A stretch of 64,000 nt of DNA from Vibrio algicola (GTDB taxonomy: Bacteria; Pseudomonadota; Gammaproteobacteria; Enterobacterales; Vibrionaceae), in assembly GCF_009601765.2 (NCBI RefSeq), contig NZ_CP045699.1, positions 1,426,001-1,490,000 on the forward strand, written 5' to 3'. Numbering within the stretch: position 1 is the first letter of the stretch; the number at the start of each line of letters is the position of its first letter. Shown one piece after another: positions 9,537 to 18,856 of this stretch. A program made the translations under genes and the position numbers. The notes below the pieces were generated by a model. The model ran no database searches. It was not told where the DNA came from and saw only the letters and a list, made by a program, of their open reading frames with translations.

Positions 9537-10793
9537 CTATTTCGCACTCAGCACTGTCGCAGGATTAAGATTACTGGCGCGCGAAGCGGGATACCAAGTC
9601 GCTAATAAACTTAATGTTATCGCGGTGCCGGAAACCAACATCACATCTGACCACACTACCTGTGATGGTAAGAAATCGATAAAATAGATATCACCCGATA
9701 AGAACTGATGGCCAAGTAAGCTTTCTAAGCCTTTGATCAATGGCGTTAAGTTCAATGCCACCAATACCCCAAACACACTGCCAACAATACTGCCCAACAC
9801 GCCAGATAACACGCCATACCAAATAAAGATCCGCTTTATCAAACCGTCACTGGCACCCATGGTGCGCAAAATCGCAATATCCGAAGCGCGATCTTTAACA
9901 GCCATCATCAAGGTTGAGACAATATTAAAACTCGCCACCCCAATCACTAACACCATCACCAGATACATAATACTGCGCACCATTAAAATATCGTGATGCA
10001 AAAAGCCGTATTTTTCTTTCCAGCTTTTTAAATAAGCGTAAACCGGCAGTTGACTACCTACTTGGCGCACAATGGTATCAGCGTTAAAGACATCATCAAC
10101 TTTTAACGACACACCCGTGACACCGTCACCTATTTTCATGTATTGCTGACCATCTTGTAACGGCACCATCACCAAACCATGGTCAATTTGTCCACCCAGG
10201 TTGAGTAATCCTGCCACGGTGAGACGAACTCTTTTAGGCGTGCTTAATTGAGCCACACTGCCGCCTCTTTGCTGAACATGAGTGGGCGGGATCAACACTG
10301 AAACCGAATCCCCCACTTTCACTTTAAGTTGATCGGCAACACCTTTGCCTAAAATGATTTGCTTTTGATCTGGGCGAAAGTTTTGCCATGCATTGCCTTC
10401 AACATAGCGAGACAGTTGAGATACTGCGCGCTCATAATCGGCATCTACTGCACGCACTTCTACCGCTTTTAATTTACTTCCACGCTCAACTAACGCCGTA
10501 AAACGCACATAAGGCGCGGCGGCTTTCACTTGTTTATTTTTAGTGGCAATGTTGACCACCTGCTGCCAATCCTCGATAGGACCTCGCACTCCTTCAATTT
10601 CAGCTTGAGGGATCACCGACAATACTCGATTTTCTAATTCGCGCTCAAAGCCATTCATGGCCGATAAACCAATGATGATCACGGCAACGCCAACTGCAAT
10701 GCCTAAGGTTGACGACAATGAGATGAATGACACTAACTTATTACGCTCTTTAGCGCGGCTAAATTTTCGGCCAATAAAAAGAGATAACAACAT
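9537..10793 (-). CDS. lolE: Lipoprotein-releasing ABC transporter permease LolE
   Basis: LolE is one of the two membrane subunits of LolCDE, which extracts outer-membrane lipoproteins from the inner membrane and hands them to LolA. The 418-residue product has the FtsX/MacB-like layout: one N-terminal helix (~25-45), a large periplasmic domain (~50-265) and three C-terminal helices (~270-410). The N-terminal SAMNGFERELENRVL resembles enterobacterial LolE more closely than LolC. Its start lies 3 bases after the lolD stop, so the genes are probably translationally coupled. It is the last gene of lolC-lolD-lolE. Confidence 0.94.
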   Translation of the reverse strand: MLLSLFIGRKFSRAKERNKLVSFISLSSTLGIAVGVAVIIIGLSAMNGFERELENRVLSVIPQAEIEGVRGPIEDWQQVVNIATKNKQVKAAAPYVRFTALVERGSKLKAVEVRAVDADYERAVSQLSRYVEGNAWQNFRPDQKQIILGKGVADQLKVKVGDSVSVLIPPTHVQQRGGSVAQLSTPKRVRLTVAGLLNLGGQIDHGLVMVPLQDGQQYMKIGDGVTGVSLKVDDVFNADTIVRQVGSQLPVYAYLKSWKEKYGFLHHDILMVRSIMYLVMVLVIGVASFNIVSTLMMAVKDRASDIAILRTMGASDGLIKRIFIWYGVLSGVLGSIVGSVFGVLVALNLTPLIKGLESLLGHQFLSGDIYFIDFLPSQVVWSDVMLVSGTAITLSLLATWYPASRASNLNPATVLSAK

Positions 10794-10795
10794 GG

Positions 10796-11569
10796 TTATT
10801 CACCTACCGTAGTCGAAACGAGATCGCTTACAGCACTATTCCTTGCTGCATTATTGATTGGAGAGTGCCAATCTAAAATGCCATCTTGCATGGTAAATTG
10901 TTTGTCCATTTTTTGCGCCAGATCGTTATCATGAGTCACCACCAAAAACGCAGTGCCAAAATCTTGATTTAACTGGCGCATCAAATCATAAATGCCCAAG
11001 GCAGTATTTTGATCTAGGTTACCGGTTGGTTCATCCGCCAACACCAAATCTGGTTTATTAACTAACGCACGCGCTATCGCCACACGTTGTCTTTCCCCAC
11101 CCGATAACTCTGAAGGTCGATGTTCTAATCGATGAGCTAAGCCGACTTTTTCTAATACTTCGGTGGCCATCTGTTTCGCTTGCACCGGTTTAATGCCACC
11201 AATCAATAAAGGCATCGACACATTTTCCAGCGCGGTAAAATCGGCGAGCAAATGGTGGAACTGATACACAAAGCCAATATGCTGATTGCGTAACTTAGCT
11301 TGTTTGTTGGCAGAAAGGCGGAGTAAAGATTGATCTAATAAGGTCACATCGCCTTGGCTTGCGTTGTCTAACGCGCCTAAGATATGCAATAAAGTACTTT
11401 TTCCCGAGCCCGATGACCCGACAATTGCCAAGAAATCGGCTTGATGAATTTCAAGACTCACACCTTTAAGCACTTCAGTCTCAAGGCTACCTTCTTTGTA
11501 GGTTTTGCAGATATTACTGCAACTTAACAAAGGACTGCTTAATAAAGGGCTACTGACTAACGGTTTCAT
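10796..11569 (-). CDS. lolD: Lipoprotein-releasing ABC transporter ATP-binding protein LolD
   Basis: LolD is the ATPase of the LolCDE complex. The 257-residue product carries Walker A (GSSGSGKST, ~52), the signature [14 protein letters not shown] (~155), Walker B ([12 protein letters not shown]) and the H-loop (VVTHD). It is slightly longer than E. coli LolD (233). The extra length is an N-terminal stretch with an imperfect repeat of SSPLL, coded by two 15-base near-repeats, and a ~20-residue C-terminal tail. An internal start nearer the conserved [13 protein letters not shown] is conceivable, but no internal ATG supports it. It sits between lolC (67-base gap) and lolE (2-base gap). Confidence 0.95.
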   Translation of the reverse strand: MKPLVSSPLLSSPLLSCSNICKTYKEGSLETEVLKGVSLEIHQADFLAIVGSSGSGKSTLLHILGALDNASQGDVTLLDQSLLRLSANKQAKLRNQHIGFVYQFHHLLADFTALENVSMPLLIGGIKPVQAKQMATEVLEKVGLAHRLEHRPSELSGGERQRVAIARALVNKPDLVLADEPTGNLDQNTALGIYDLMRQLNQDFGTAFLVVTHDNDLAQKMDKQFTMQDGILDWHSPINNAARNSAVSDLVSTTVGE

Positions 11570-11636
11570 AATGACTACTCTATTTTTTAACAGCTACTTA
11601 AACTCAGCAGCATGACGATAAGTATCGACAAGGTTT

Positions 11637-12848
11637 TTATTCGTAACGTAACGCTTCAGCCGGTTTGACTGACGCTGCGCGATAAGAAGGAAATAAGGTG
11701 GCTAACAAACTCAGCATGATCGCCATAAAGATCACCAGTCCAATTTGCATCGGTTCGATAACGACGGGCAGCAGCATGCCACCGCCAAAGAGAGATAAAC
11801 CGACCGTGTTCATCACTTGATTGAGGTGTGACGCCAATAGTGTACCAAGAGCGCCACCAACCAACGCGCCGATCACACCGCTGCTCGCCCCTTGCACCAT
11901 AAAAATGGCGAGAATTTTATGATTAGTCATGCCTTGTGTTTTTAGGATCGCGACTTCAGATTGCTTCTCCATCACCACCATGATCAAGGCTGAGATAATG
12001 TTAAATGCTGCCACTGCGATGATCAGCCCTAACATTAAACCCATCATATTTTTTTCCATTCTCACCGCTTGAAATAATTCTCCGCGCTGCTCGCGCCAAT
12101 CAGACCAATGCCAACCAGTCGGTAACGGTTTTTGGGCTAAATCTGACACAATAAACGGGTCATCAAAAAATAAACGCCAGCCTGAAATAGTATTAGGAGA
12201 ATAACGCAGCAAACGGCCTGCATCTTCAATATTGGTCACCATCAACATCGCATCGACATCAGAGCCGGTATTAAAAATTCCTGCCACGGTAAAGTTACGT
12301 TGGCTCGGTATACGGCCTAACGGGGTAAATTGACTGGCTTCAGTGACCATCAAGCGGACTTTATCGCCCAAAGTAACATTTAAGGTTCTGGCTAGGGTAT
12401 GACCGAGAAAAACGCGATAAGTACCCGATTGCAATTCTGAGATCTGCCCCATCATCATGCGCTCGGCGATCGGATCGGATGACTTAGGTTCAATCCCAAC
12501 CATCAATCCCGCACTTAAACGCGAAGCACTTTGAATAATCGCTTCACTGCGCACCACTGGCGAGATCTGTTCAACATTGGGGATTTTGCTTAAAAATGCG
12601 GGCGGTTTCTGGGAATCAAACTGGGTTTTACCATCGGCTTGACTCACCACTGCTTGTGGTAATACGCCAAGGATTTTTTGTTTTAACTGCCCTTCAAAGC
12701 CATTCATAACCGACAAGACCGTGACTAAAGACAACACGCCGATAGAAATCCCAGCGGTGGACATATAAGACACAAAACGGCTGAATTTATCACCGGAACG
12801 ACCTCGTAAATAACGTAATCCAATAAAGGCCGAGACAGGATGAAACAT
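11637..12848 (-). CDS. lolC: Lipoprotein-releasing ABC transporter permease LolC
   Basis: LolC is the LolA-recruiting membrane subunit of LolCDE. I start it at the ATG at 12848 (MFHPVSAFIGLRYLRGRSG), which aligns with the conserved LolC N-terminus. A longer in-frame version up to 12926 would add 26 residues that do not resemble the family. This gives 403 residues, close to E. coli LolC (399). One N-terminal helix (~25-45), a periplasmic domain (~50-260) and three C-terminal helices are visible, with TVLSVMNGFEGQLKQKIL typical of LolC. It is the first gene of the operon. Its promoter should lie in 12849-13180, where a short tandem repeat also occurs. Confidence 0.93.
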   Translation of the reverse strand: MFHPVSAFIGLRYLRGRSGDKFSRFVSYMSTAGISIGVLSLVTVLSVMNGFEGQLKQKILGVLPQAVVSQADGKTQFDSQKPPAFLSKIPNVEQISPVVRSEAIIQSASRLSAGLMVGIEPKSSDPIAERMMMGQISELQSGTYRVFLGHTLARTLNVTLGDKVRLMVTEASQFTPLGRIPSQRNFTVAGIFNTGSDVDAMLMVTNIEDAGRLLRYSPNTISGWRLFFDDPFIVSDLAQKPLPTGWHWSDWREQRGELFQAVRMEKNMMGLMLGLIIAVAAFNIISALIMVVMEKQSEVAILKTQGMTNHKILAIFMVQGASSGVIGALVGGALGTLLASHLNQVMNTVGLSLFGGGMLLPVVIEPMQIGLVIFMAIMLSLLATLFPSYRAASVKPAEALRYE

Positions 12849-13073
12849 GAGAAAAGATCCTACAAACAAGAAAGAAAACAAAGAATAACGATTGTGACAT
12901 GGATTTACCAATATTCGATAACTCAAACGTCACTTTTTGGTCATTTTGAATGTTTTATTGTCAATTAAGCGTATTTGATGCATTTCGATTGACCGATAAC
13001 CAAATGATTGAGGAGAGATTAACCAGACAACGATGAAAGGTAAAATGTGGCGAAAGCACAAAGTGGCCACTTC

Positions 13074-13100
13074 TGCTATTGCTATTGCTATTGCTATTGC
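13074..13100. repeat. Hexanucleotide tandem repeat (TGCTAT)4.5
   Basis: Four perfect copies of TGCTAT plus TGC lie in the ~395-base region between the lolC and mfd starts. They are flanked by a small inverted motif: AGTGGCCACTTC before and GCCACTTCAACT after, sharing GCCACTTC. Such repeats can change in copy number. Here it is non-coding as far as can be judged, although on the minus strand it would read as alternating Ala-Ile in a doubtful 63-codon frame. The rest of 12849-13243 shows no other recognisable element. Confidence 0.75.
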
Positions 13101-13243
13101 CACTTCAACTAAACTTGGCAAGAAAATAACCTCAATTTGTTGGATATACTTGATTAGTTACGCCACATGACGATAATCAAATGATTATTCAAGCCAGATA
13201 TTTATTCTGGTTCGACCTAAATCAAAAAAGCCCAATCAAAATT

Positions 13244-16200
13244 ATGACTAAGACTTCGTCAAACTCTGCTATTGGCTCCATGGCTTTAGTAAATATCCCA
13301 ATGCCAACCAAAGCGGGAGATAAAAAACACCTAGGCCAATTGGTCGGTGGCGCGCTGGCATTATCCATCGCCAAATACACTCAACAGCATTCAGGCGTCA
13401 CCTTATTAGCGGTTCCCGATCACCAAATGGCGATCAAACTGCAACACGAAGTCGGCCAATTTACTCAACAATCGGTGTCGCTATTTCCTGATTGGGAAAC
13501 CTTGCCATACGATAATTTCTCGCCACACCAAGATATTATTTCCGATCGTATTGCTCAACTGTATCAATTGCCAACTCAGCAACAAGGCTTATTGATCATC
13601 CCAATTAGTACCCTATTGCAACGCCAATCTCCGCAAGAATATTTGCTACAAAGTACCTTAATGGTCAAAAATGGCGATTTATATTCGCTAGAAAAGCTGC
13701 GCCTGCAATTAGAAAAGTCTGGTTATCGTCATGTGGATCAGGTCTTTGCTCCGGGCGAATATGCCCATCGTGGTTCGATCATCGATTTATTCCCAATGGG
13801 TTGTGATAATCCTTACCGGATTGATTTTTTCGATGATGAGATCGACAGCATTCGCACCTTCGATGCCGAATCACAGCGCACCATTGAAGATATTAATGAG
13901 ATCCGTTTACTGCCCGCGCATGAATTTCCAACTACAGAAAGCGCAATTGAAGATTTCCGTATTCGCTGGCGTCAACGTTTTGAAGCTCGTCGTGAACCTG
14001 AATCTGTCTATATGCAGGTATCAAAAGCGACTTGGCCGGGTGGTATTGAGTACTGGCAGCCTTTGTTTTTTGATCACACTGACTCCCTATTCGACTACCT
14101 GCCCGATAACACCTTATTGCTGACTATCGGTGATTTGGAAGCGCAGATCGATACCTTTTTGACCGATGTCGATTATCGCTATGATCAACGCAAAGTCGAC
14201 CCATTACGTCCATTACTTGAACCGCATGAGTTATGGCTGAAAAAAGATGAGCTATTTGGCCATTTCAAAGCCATGCCGCAAGTCACGCTGAGCATTGAAG
14301 CGTTGCAAGAAAAAACCGGACGGGTGAATGCCAATGTCAGCGCCCTGCCGAATTTACATGCGCAACATCAGTTAAAAGAGCCGTTAGCAGAGCTGCGTAA
14401 ATTTTTAGAGCATTATTTGTCTGAAAATAATGATTTATCACAAAATGCCACTGCAAAAGTGATTTTTTCGGTCGAATCGGAAGGTCGTCGCGAAGCGTTA
14501 AACGAGCTACTGAAAAGCAGTAAAGTTCGCCCGAAAGCCGCCAAATCACTCGAAGATGCTTTGACCAATAAAGACACCTATTGTTTAGTACTAGGCTCGA
14601 CTGAGCACGGTTTTATTCATCAATCCAGCGATGCTAGCCTACCAAACTTTGCCTTTATTTGTGAAAGCGACGTATTAGGCGATCGGGTGATCCAACGCCG
14701 CAAAAAAGATCGTAAAGCGGTCAATAGCGATACCGTGATCCGCCATTTGGCTGAACTAAAATCGGGCCAACCTGTGGTGCATCTTGATCATGGTATTGGC
14801 CGTTATATTGGGCTGCAAACCCTTGAAGCCGGCGGGATGTTGACTGAATACGTCACCTTAGAATATTTAAACAATGCCAAGTTGTACGTGCCCGTTTCAT
14901 CGCTTAATTTGATCAGCCGTTACTCTGGCGGCGCAGAAGAAACCGCCCCATTGCATAAATTAGGCAGTGACGCGTGGAACAAAGCCCGTACACGCGCCGC
15001 TGAAAAAGTACGTGATGTTGCCGCCGAACTATTGGATATTTACGCCAAACGAGAAATCAAAAAAGGCTTTAAATTTCTTCAAGACCGCGAACAATACGCC
15101 AACTTTAAAGCCACCTTCCCGTTTGATGAAACCGATGATCAAGATATGGCGATTAACGCCGTCTTGTCGGATATGTGCCAAGCTAAAGCGATGGACCGAC
15201 TGGTGTGTGGTGATGTAGGTTTTGGTAAAACAGAAGTTGCCATGCGCGCCACATTCCTAGCGGTGGATAACAACAAACAAGTGGCGGTATTAGTTCCGAC
15301 CACCTTGTTAGCACAGCAGCATTTTGAAAACTTCCGTGACCGCTTTGCCAATCTCCCAGTACGTGTGGAAGTGTTATCGCGCTTTAAATCAGCCAAAGAG
15401 CAAAAGCAGATCTTAGCGGATCTGGCTGAAGGCAAAGTCGACATTATCATCGGCACGCATAAACTGCTGCAAGATGATATCAAGTTTGGTGATTTAGGTT
15501 TATTAGTAGTGGATGAAGAGCATCGCTTTGGGGTGCGTCAAAAAGAAAAAATGAAAGCAATGCGCGCCGATGTCGATATTTTGACCTTAACCGCCACCCC
15601 AATTCCAAGAACCTTAAATATGGCGATGAGCGGTATGCGTGATCTGTCCATCATCGCCACCCCGCCAGCTCGTCGTTTAGCGATTAAAACTTTTGTTCGT
15701 CAAAATGATGACGCGGTGATCCGTGAGGCGGTTCTACGCGAAGTCATGCGTGGTGGCCAAGTGTATTTCTTACACAATCAAGTGGATACCATAGATAAAG
15801 TGGCCGAAGATCTGGCCAAATTGATCCCTGAAGCGCGTGTGACTACCGCTCATGGGCAAATGCGAGAGCGTGAACTAGAAGGCATAATGAATGATTTCTA
15901 CCATCAGCGTTTTAATCTCTTAGTCTGTACCACCATCATTGAAACCGGTATCGATGTCCCAACCGCCAACACCATCATTATGGATCGGGCCGATAAACTG
16001 GGCCTTGCTCAATTGCATCAACTCCGTGGTCGTGTCGGTCGTTCTCATCATCAAGCCTACGCTTATTTACTCACCCCTCATCCTAAAGCATTAAGCAAAG
16101 ATGCGGTGAAGCGTTTGGATGCGATTGCTTCTCTTGAAGATCTTGGGGCAGGCTTTACTTTGGCCACACACGATCTGGAAATTCGTGGCGCGGGTGAATT

Positions 16201-16786
16201 ATTGGGTGACGATCAAAGTGGTCAAATTCAATCGGTGGGTTTTTCTTTGTATATGGAAATGCTCGAACAAGCGGTCGAAGCCTTAAAACAAGGCAAAGAA
16301 TTGTCATTAGATGAACTTTTACGCCAACAAACTGAGGTAGAATTGCGCCTACCAGCTTTACTGCCCGATGATTATATTCCTGACATCAATACGCGTTTAT
16401 CCATGTATAAGCGTATTGCCAGTGTGAACAACGAAAATGAATTGGCTGAAATGAAAGTAGAACTGATTGACCGTTTTGGTACACTACCCGATGCGACGAA
16501 AAATTTACTGGTGATCGGCGAAATGAAATTGCAAGCCGCGCAGATAAAAGCGAAAAAAATTGAAGGTCATGAAAAAGGCGGTTACATCGAGTTTTCACCA
16601 ACTGCGGATATTAACCCACTATTTTTGGTCAAATTGCTGCAATCCGAACCAAAAAAATATGGTATGGAAGGCCCAACAAAGTTCAAGTTTACTGTACCAT
16701 TAGCAGATAGACGTGACCGTATCGCTTTTATAAATGATTTATTAATGCAGTTTAAGCAAAACCAACTGCCTAAAGCACAAAAATAA
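13244..16786 (+). CDS. mfd: Transcription-repair coupling factor Mfd
   Basis: Mfd displaces stalled RNA polymerase at DNA lesions and recruits UvrA. I choose the ATG at 13244 (MTKTSSNSAIGS), giving 1180 residues; the open frame reaches back to 13181, and an ATG at 13280 is also possible. The family is usually ~1150 residues. Visible parts are the UvrB-like N-terminal domains (~30-370), the RNA-polymerase-interaction domain near 510-590 (VVHLDHGIGRYIGL), and the translocase with Walker A (GDVGFGKTEVA, ~650) and DEEH box (VVDEEHRFGVRQ). Helicase motifs TATPIPRTLNMA and QLRGRVGRS follow, and the TRCF C-terminal domain runs from ~1040. No strong ribosome-binding site decides the start. csiV follows in the same direction. 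Confidence 0.96.
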   Translation: MTKTSSNSAIGSMALVNIPMPTKAGDKKHLGQLVGGALALSIAKYTQQHSGVTLLAVPDHQMAIKLQHEVGQFTQQSVSLFPDWETLPYDNFSPHQDIISDRIAQLYQLPTQQQGLLIIPISTLLQRQSPQEYLLQSTLMVKNGDLYSLEKLRLQLEKSGYRHVDQVFAPGEYAHRGSIIDLFPMGCDNPYRIDFFDDEIDSIRTFDAESQRTIEDINEIRLLPAHEFPTTESAIEDFRIRWRQRFEARREPESVYMQVSKATWPGGIEYWQPLFFDHTDSLFDYLPDNTLLLTIGDLEAQIDTFLTDVDYRYDQRKVDPLRPLLEPHELWLKKDELFGHFKAMPQVTLSIEALQEKTGRVNANVSALPNLHAQHQLKEPLAELRKFLEHYLSENNDLSQNATAKVIFSVESEGRREALNELLKSSKVRPKAAKSLEDALTNKDTYCLVLGSTEHGFIHQSSDASLPNFAFICESDVLGDRVIQRRKKDRKAVNSDTVIRHLAELKSGQPVVHLDHGIGRYIGLQTLEAGGMLTEYVTLEYLNNAKLYVPVSSLNLISRYSGGAEETAPLHKLGSDAWNKARTRAAEKVRDVAAELLDIYAKREIKKGFKFLQDREQYANFKATFPFDETDDQDMAINAVLSDMCQAKAMDRLVCGDVGFGKTEVAMRATFLAVDNNKQVAVLVPTTLLAQQHFENFRDRFANLPVRVEVLSRFKSAKEQKQILADLAEGKVDIIIGTHKLLQDDIKFGDLGLLVVDEEHRFGVRQKEKMKAMRADVDILTLTATPIPRTLNMAMSGMRDLSIIATPPARRLAIKTFVRQNDDAVIREAVLREVMRGGQVYFLHNQVDTIDKVAEDLAKLIPEARVTTAHGQMRERELEGIMNDFYHQRFNLLVCTTIIETGIDVPTANTIIMDRADKLGLAQLHQLRGRVGRSHHQAYAYLLTPHPKALSKDAVKRLDAIASLEDLGAGFTLATHDLEIRGAGELLGDDQSGQIQSVGFSLYMEMLEQAVEALKQGKELSLDELLRQQTEVELRLPALLPDDYIPDINTRLSMYKRIASVNNENELAEMKVELIDRFGTLPDATKNLLVIGEMKLQAAQIKAKKIEGHEKGGYIEFSPTADINPLFLVKLLQSEPKKYGMEGPTKFKFTVPLADRRDRIAFINDLLMQFKQNQLPKAQK

Positions 16787-16851
16787 ACAATAATTATTAA
16801 ATTAACAAAGATACTCTTATTTTCAGGCGTATCTTTTATAACGGAGCAACA

Positions 16852-17616
16852 ATGAAAAAGCTGATCCTACTTCTATTGGTTTTTGTTTCAGTACCAACCT
16901 TTGCACGATCATTTGATATCGAAGTGATTATTTTTAAACGCAATGTTGAGCCATCACAAGTGAATGAAGCATGGCCAAGTTCGATTGAGCCTATCGACTT
17001 TGATCGTTCATTTTCTTACCGTGACAAAAAGATGATGTCATCTAATGGCGCTTTTTTACTTCCAAGTGGCTACTATCGCCTAAATAAACAATATCAAGCA
17101 TTAGATCGTCACGCCGGTTTTAAACCATTAGTGCACGTTGCATGGCGTCAAACCGACCGTGGACCTAGCCGTGCACCAATCTTCCATATTCAAGCTGGAC
17201 AAGATTTTTCTGGCACCTTTGCTAATGACGGACGCTCTTTGTCTCAAATTAAAGATGAGTCACCAGACGGCACCGTGCCACCAGCCCTTGCCAAAGGTCC
17301 GGTTAACGAACTTGATGGAACCATGCAAGTCTACGTTCAGCATTACTTATATGTTAAAACCAACTTAGATTTAAAGATCCCAGGCCAACATGAAGTAGTG
17401 CTACAAGATGCCGTCACCGATACCGCTTCTGATGATAACGACGATGATGCAGAAGTTCAGGTCGGCAATCTTGAACCGATTAAACCTAAGACTGAAGTAA
17501 AAGATTTCTTAAACAGCTACCGCATGCAGCAAAAACGCCAAATGCGCAGTGGTGAGACGCACTACCTTGATAATCCATATTTAGGTATGATAATCAAAGT
17601 AAGCAAAGCAAGATAA
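16852..17616 (+). CDS. csiV: Peptidoglycan-binding protein CsiV
   Basis: CsiV was described in V. cholerae as a periplasmic peptidoglycan-binding protein needed for proper PBP1A/LpoA-dependent cell-wall synthesis. The 254-residue product has a clear signal peptide (MKKLILLLLVFVSVPTFARS). It then shows FDIEVIIFKRNVEP and the MQVYVQHYLYVKTNLDL segment, both typical of the CsiV (PF10972) family. An acidic linker (DTASDDNDDDAE) precedes a conserved basic C-terminus. A ribosome-binding site (GGAG) lies just before the ATG. Its place directly after mfd matches vibrios. A hairpin terminator follows. Confidence 0.9.
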   Translation: MKKLILLLLVFVSVPTFARSFDIEVIIFKRNVEPSQVNEAWPSSIEPIDFDRSFSYRDKKMMSSNGAFLLPSGYYRLNKQYQALDRHAGFKPLVHVAWRQTDRGPSRAPIFHIQAGQDFSGTFANDGRSLSQIKDESPDGTVPPALAKGPVNELDGTMQVYVQHYLYVKTNLDLKIPGQHEVVLQDAVTDTASDDNDDDAEVQVGNLEPIKPKTEVKDFLNSYRMQQKRQMRSGETHYLDNPYLGMIIKVSKAR

Positions 17617-17624
17617 TCTCGCTA

Positions 17625-17650
17625 AGAGGCTCTGATGAGCCTCTTTTTTT
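17625..17650 (+). terminator. Intrinsic terminator of mfd-csiV
   Basis: The stem AAGAGGCTC / GAGCCTCTT has a TGAT loop and a T-run, starting 8 bases after the csiV stop. Confidence 0.85.
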
Positions 17651-17682
17651 ATGCCAAGACAACACGTTTTAATATCCAGATC

Positions 17683-18219
17683 ATGACTCCAGACTTCTCA
17701 CTTAGCACTGCACGCCTGACTTTAAGATTGATTGATATTCAACAAGCTAACCTTTTCGCCACTGCCATTCAAAGCTCTGCGTCTTTGTATCCTTGGCTTG
17801 ATTGGTGTCATGCTGATTTCAGCTTGCATGAAGCGCAAAAATTCTTAACCTGCACCCGATTAAACTGGGTAAAAAACCTCGCGTATGGCTTTGGCATCTT
17901 TGATAAAGAAACCGACCAGTTTATTGGTATGGCAGCATTAACCGACCAAAGAGTAGGGTTTAACCTTGGTAGTCTCGGCTATTGGGTGTGTGATAATTTT
18001 CAACAGTGTGGTTATGCCAAAGAAGCCATGCAAGCTTTAATCCAGTTCTGCTTTGAGCAATTAAAACTGACGCGTTTAGAATTGATTTGCGATCCTGAGA
18101 ACACCGTCAGCCATAAACTAGCACTCGCCTGTGGAGCGCTAGATGAAGGAATAGCAAGAAATCGATACATATTCCAAGGAAAACCCAAAGACGCTCTTGT
18201 CTTCGCTATCGTGCCTTAA
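17683..18219 (+). CDS. GNAT family N-acetyltransferase (RimJ/RimL-like)
   Basis: The 178-residue product (from the ATG at 17683, MTPDFSLSTARLTLRLI) fits the GNAT_3 / RimJ-RimL subfamily. It shows an N-terminal TARLTLR strand, FGIFDKETDQFIGM near 75-90, GSLGYWV near 105 and QCGYAKEAMQALIQF (~118-132), which is the acetyl-CoA-binding loop and helix. LELICDPENTVSHKLALACG (~147-166) is also typical. A frame start 16 codons upstream (17635) lies inside the csiV terminator, so the 17683 start is preferred. The substrate is unknown; ribosomal-protein or small-molecule amines are both possible. Confidence 0.85.
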   Translation: MTPDFSLSTARLTLRLIDIQQANLFATAIQSSASLYPWLDWCHADFSLHEAQKFLTCTRLNWVKNLAYGFGIFDKETDQFIGMAALTDQRVGFNLGSLGYWVCDNFQQCGYAKEAMQALIQFCFEQLKLTRLELICDPENTVSHKLALACGALDEGIARNRYIFQGKPKDALVFAIVP

Positions 18220-18257
18220 AACAGCCGTCTCAAAATCGAACGATTTTATACCGACGT

Positions 18258-18292
18258 AAAAAAGCCCTAACATTGCTGTTAGGACTTTTTTG
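18258..18292 (-). terminator. Terminator at the end of the tRNA operon
   Basis: An inverted repeat AAAAGCCCTAACA / TGTTAGGACTTTT with flanking A- and T-runs lies 30 bases beyond the 3' end of the last tRNA-Cys. It nearly matches the hairpin at 18440-18470, and it could also end transcription of the GNAT gene. Confidence 0.8.
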
Positions 18293-18321
18293 CAATAATT
18301 TTCAAGCATTTTACAGAATAA

Positions 18322-18395
18322 TGGAGGCGCCTCCCGGAGTCGAACCGAGGTCCACGGATTTGCAATCCGCTGCATAGCCACTCTGCCAAGGCGCC
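18322..18395 (-). tRNA. tRNA-Cys (GCA)
   Basis: Read on the minus strand, the gene has a GGCGCC acceptor pairing, anticodon loop TTGCAAA (GCA), T-arm GGTTCGACTCC and an encoded CCA end. It is 74 bases long and, over the tRNA body, identical to the copy at 19064-19137. Confidence 0.97.
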
Positions 18396-18439
18396 ATTAT
18401 TTTTTACTCACCATGATAATTTGATCATAGTGTTTGAAT

Positions 18440-18470
18440 TAAAAAGCCCTAACATAACTGTTAGGGCTTA
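18440..18470 (-). terminator. Terminator-like hairpin inside the tRNA operon
   Basis: A perfect repeat AAGCCCTAACA / TGTTAGGGCTT with a TAAC loop lies between the first tRNA-Gly fragment and the distal tRNA-Cys. On the minus strand it ends in a short T-run. It shares its stem sequence with the hairpin at 18258-18292, so the region looks duplicated. It may attenuate expression of the last tRNA-Cys. Confidence 0.7.
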
Positions 18471-18476
18471 GTTATT

Positions 18477-18540
18477 TGGAGCGACACACGAGGCTCCCGA
18501 TCTTCAAGGTTTAAGGCGTGACCTCAACCTTGGCAAGGTT
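18477..18540 (-). repeat. Degenerate tRNA-Gly 3'-end fragment, copy 1
   Basis: This element repeats the anticodon hairpin and 3' end, including CCA, of the neighbouring tRNA-Gly (AACCTTGCCAAGGTTGAGGT, and GAGCCTCGTGTGTCGCTCCA at the end). It lacks the 5' acceptor strand and D-arm, and about 20 bases replace part of the T-stem and loop. It cannot fold into a tRNA. It lies about 40 bases downstream of a complete tRNA-Gly in the transcript. A second, nearly identical copy is at 18857-18920. Confidence 0.85.
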
Positions 18541-18579
18541 TCTCATATGCCATATCACCGTGTAAATGTGATATTAATT

Positions 18580-18655
18580 TGGAGCGACACACGAGGCTCG
18601 AACTCGTGACCTCAACCTTGGCAAGGTTGCGCTCTACCAGCTGAGCTAGTGTCGC
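18580..18655 (-). tRNA. tRNA-Gly (GCC)
   Basis: The minus strand reads GCGACACTAGCTCAGCTGGT, anticodon loop TTGCCAA (GCC), a T-arm with GTTCGAGCC and encoded CCA; 76 bases. It is identical to the copy at 18962-19037. Confidence 0.97.
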
Positions 18656-18686
18656 GTTGCTGTATTGCTACAGACTTTTTAATAGA

Positions 18687-18773
18687 TGGTGCCCCGGGCC
18701 GGACTTGAACCGGCACAGCGCGAACGCCGAGGGATTTTAAATCCCTTGTGTCTACCAATTCCACCACCAGGGC
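18687..18773 (-). tRNA. tRNA-Leu (TAA)
   Basis: The minus strand reads GCCCTGGTGGTGGAATTGGT, anticodon loop TTTAAAA (TAA), a long variable arm (CGGCGTTCGCGCTG), T-arm GGTTCAAGTCC and CCA; 87 bases. It decodes UUA. Confidence 0.96.
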
Positions 18774-18856
18774 ACGCAATTCTTATTGCGATGCGCCTAA
18801 CTGAAAAGTTAAGACACCATCTTGATACTGAACTCACATTCAATATCGCAAATTTT

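Noticed and set aside
12930..13121. 63-codon minus-strand frame with an Ala-Ile repeat
   Set aside because: The repeat is just the translation of the TGCTAT microsatellite; no ribosome-binding site and no resemblance to a protein family.
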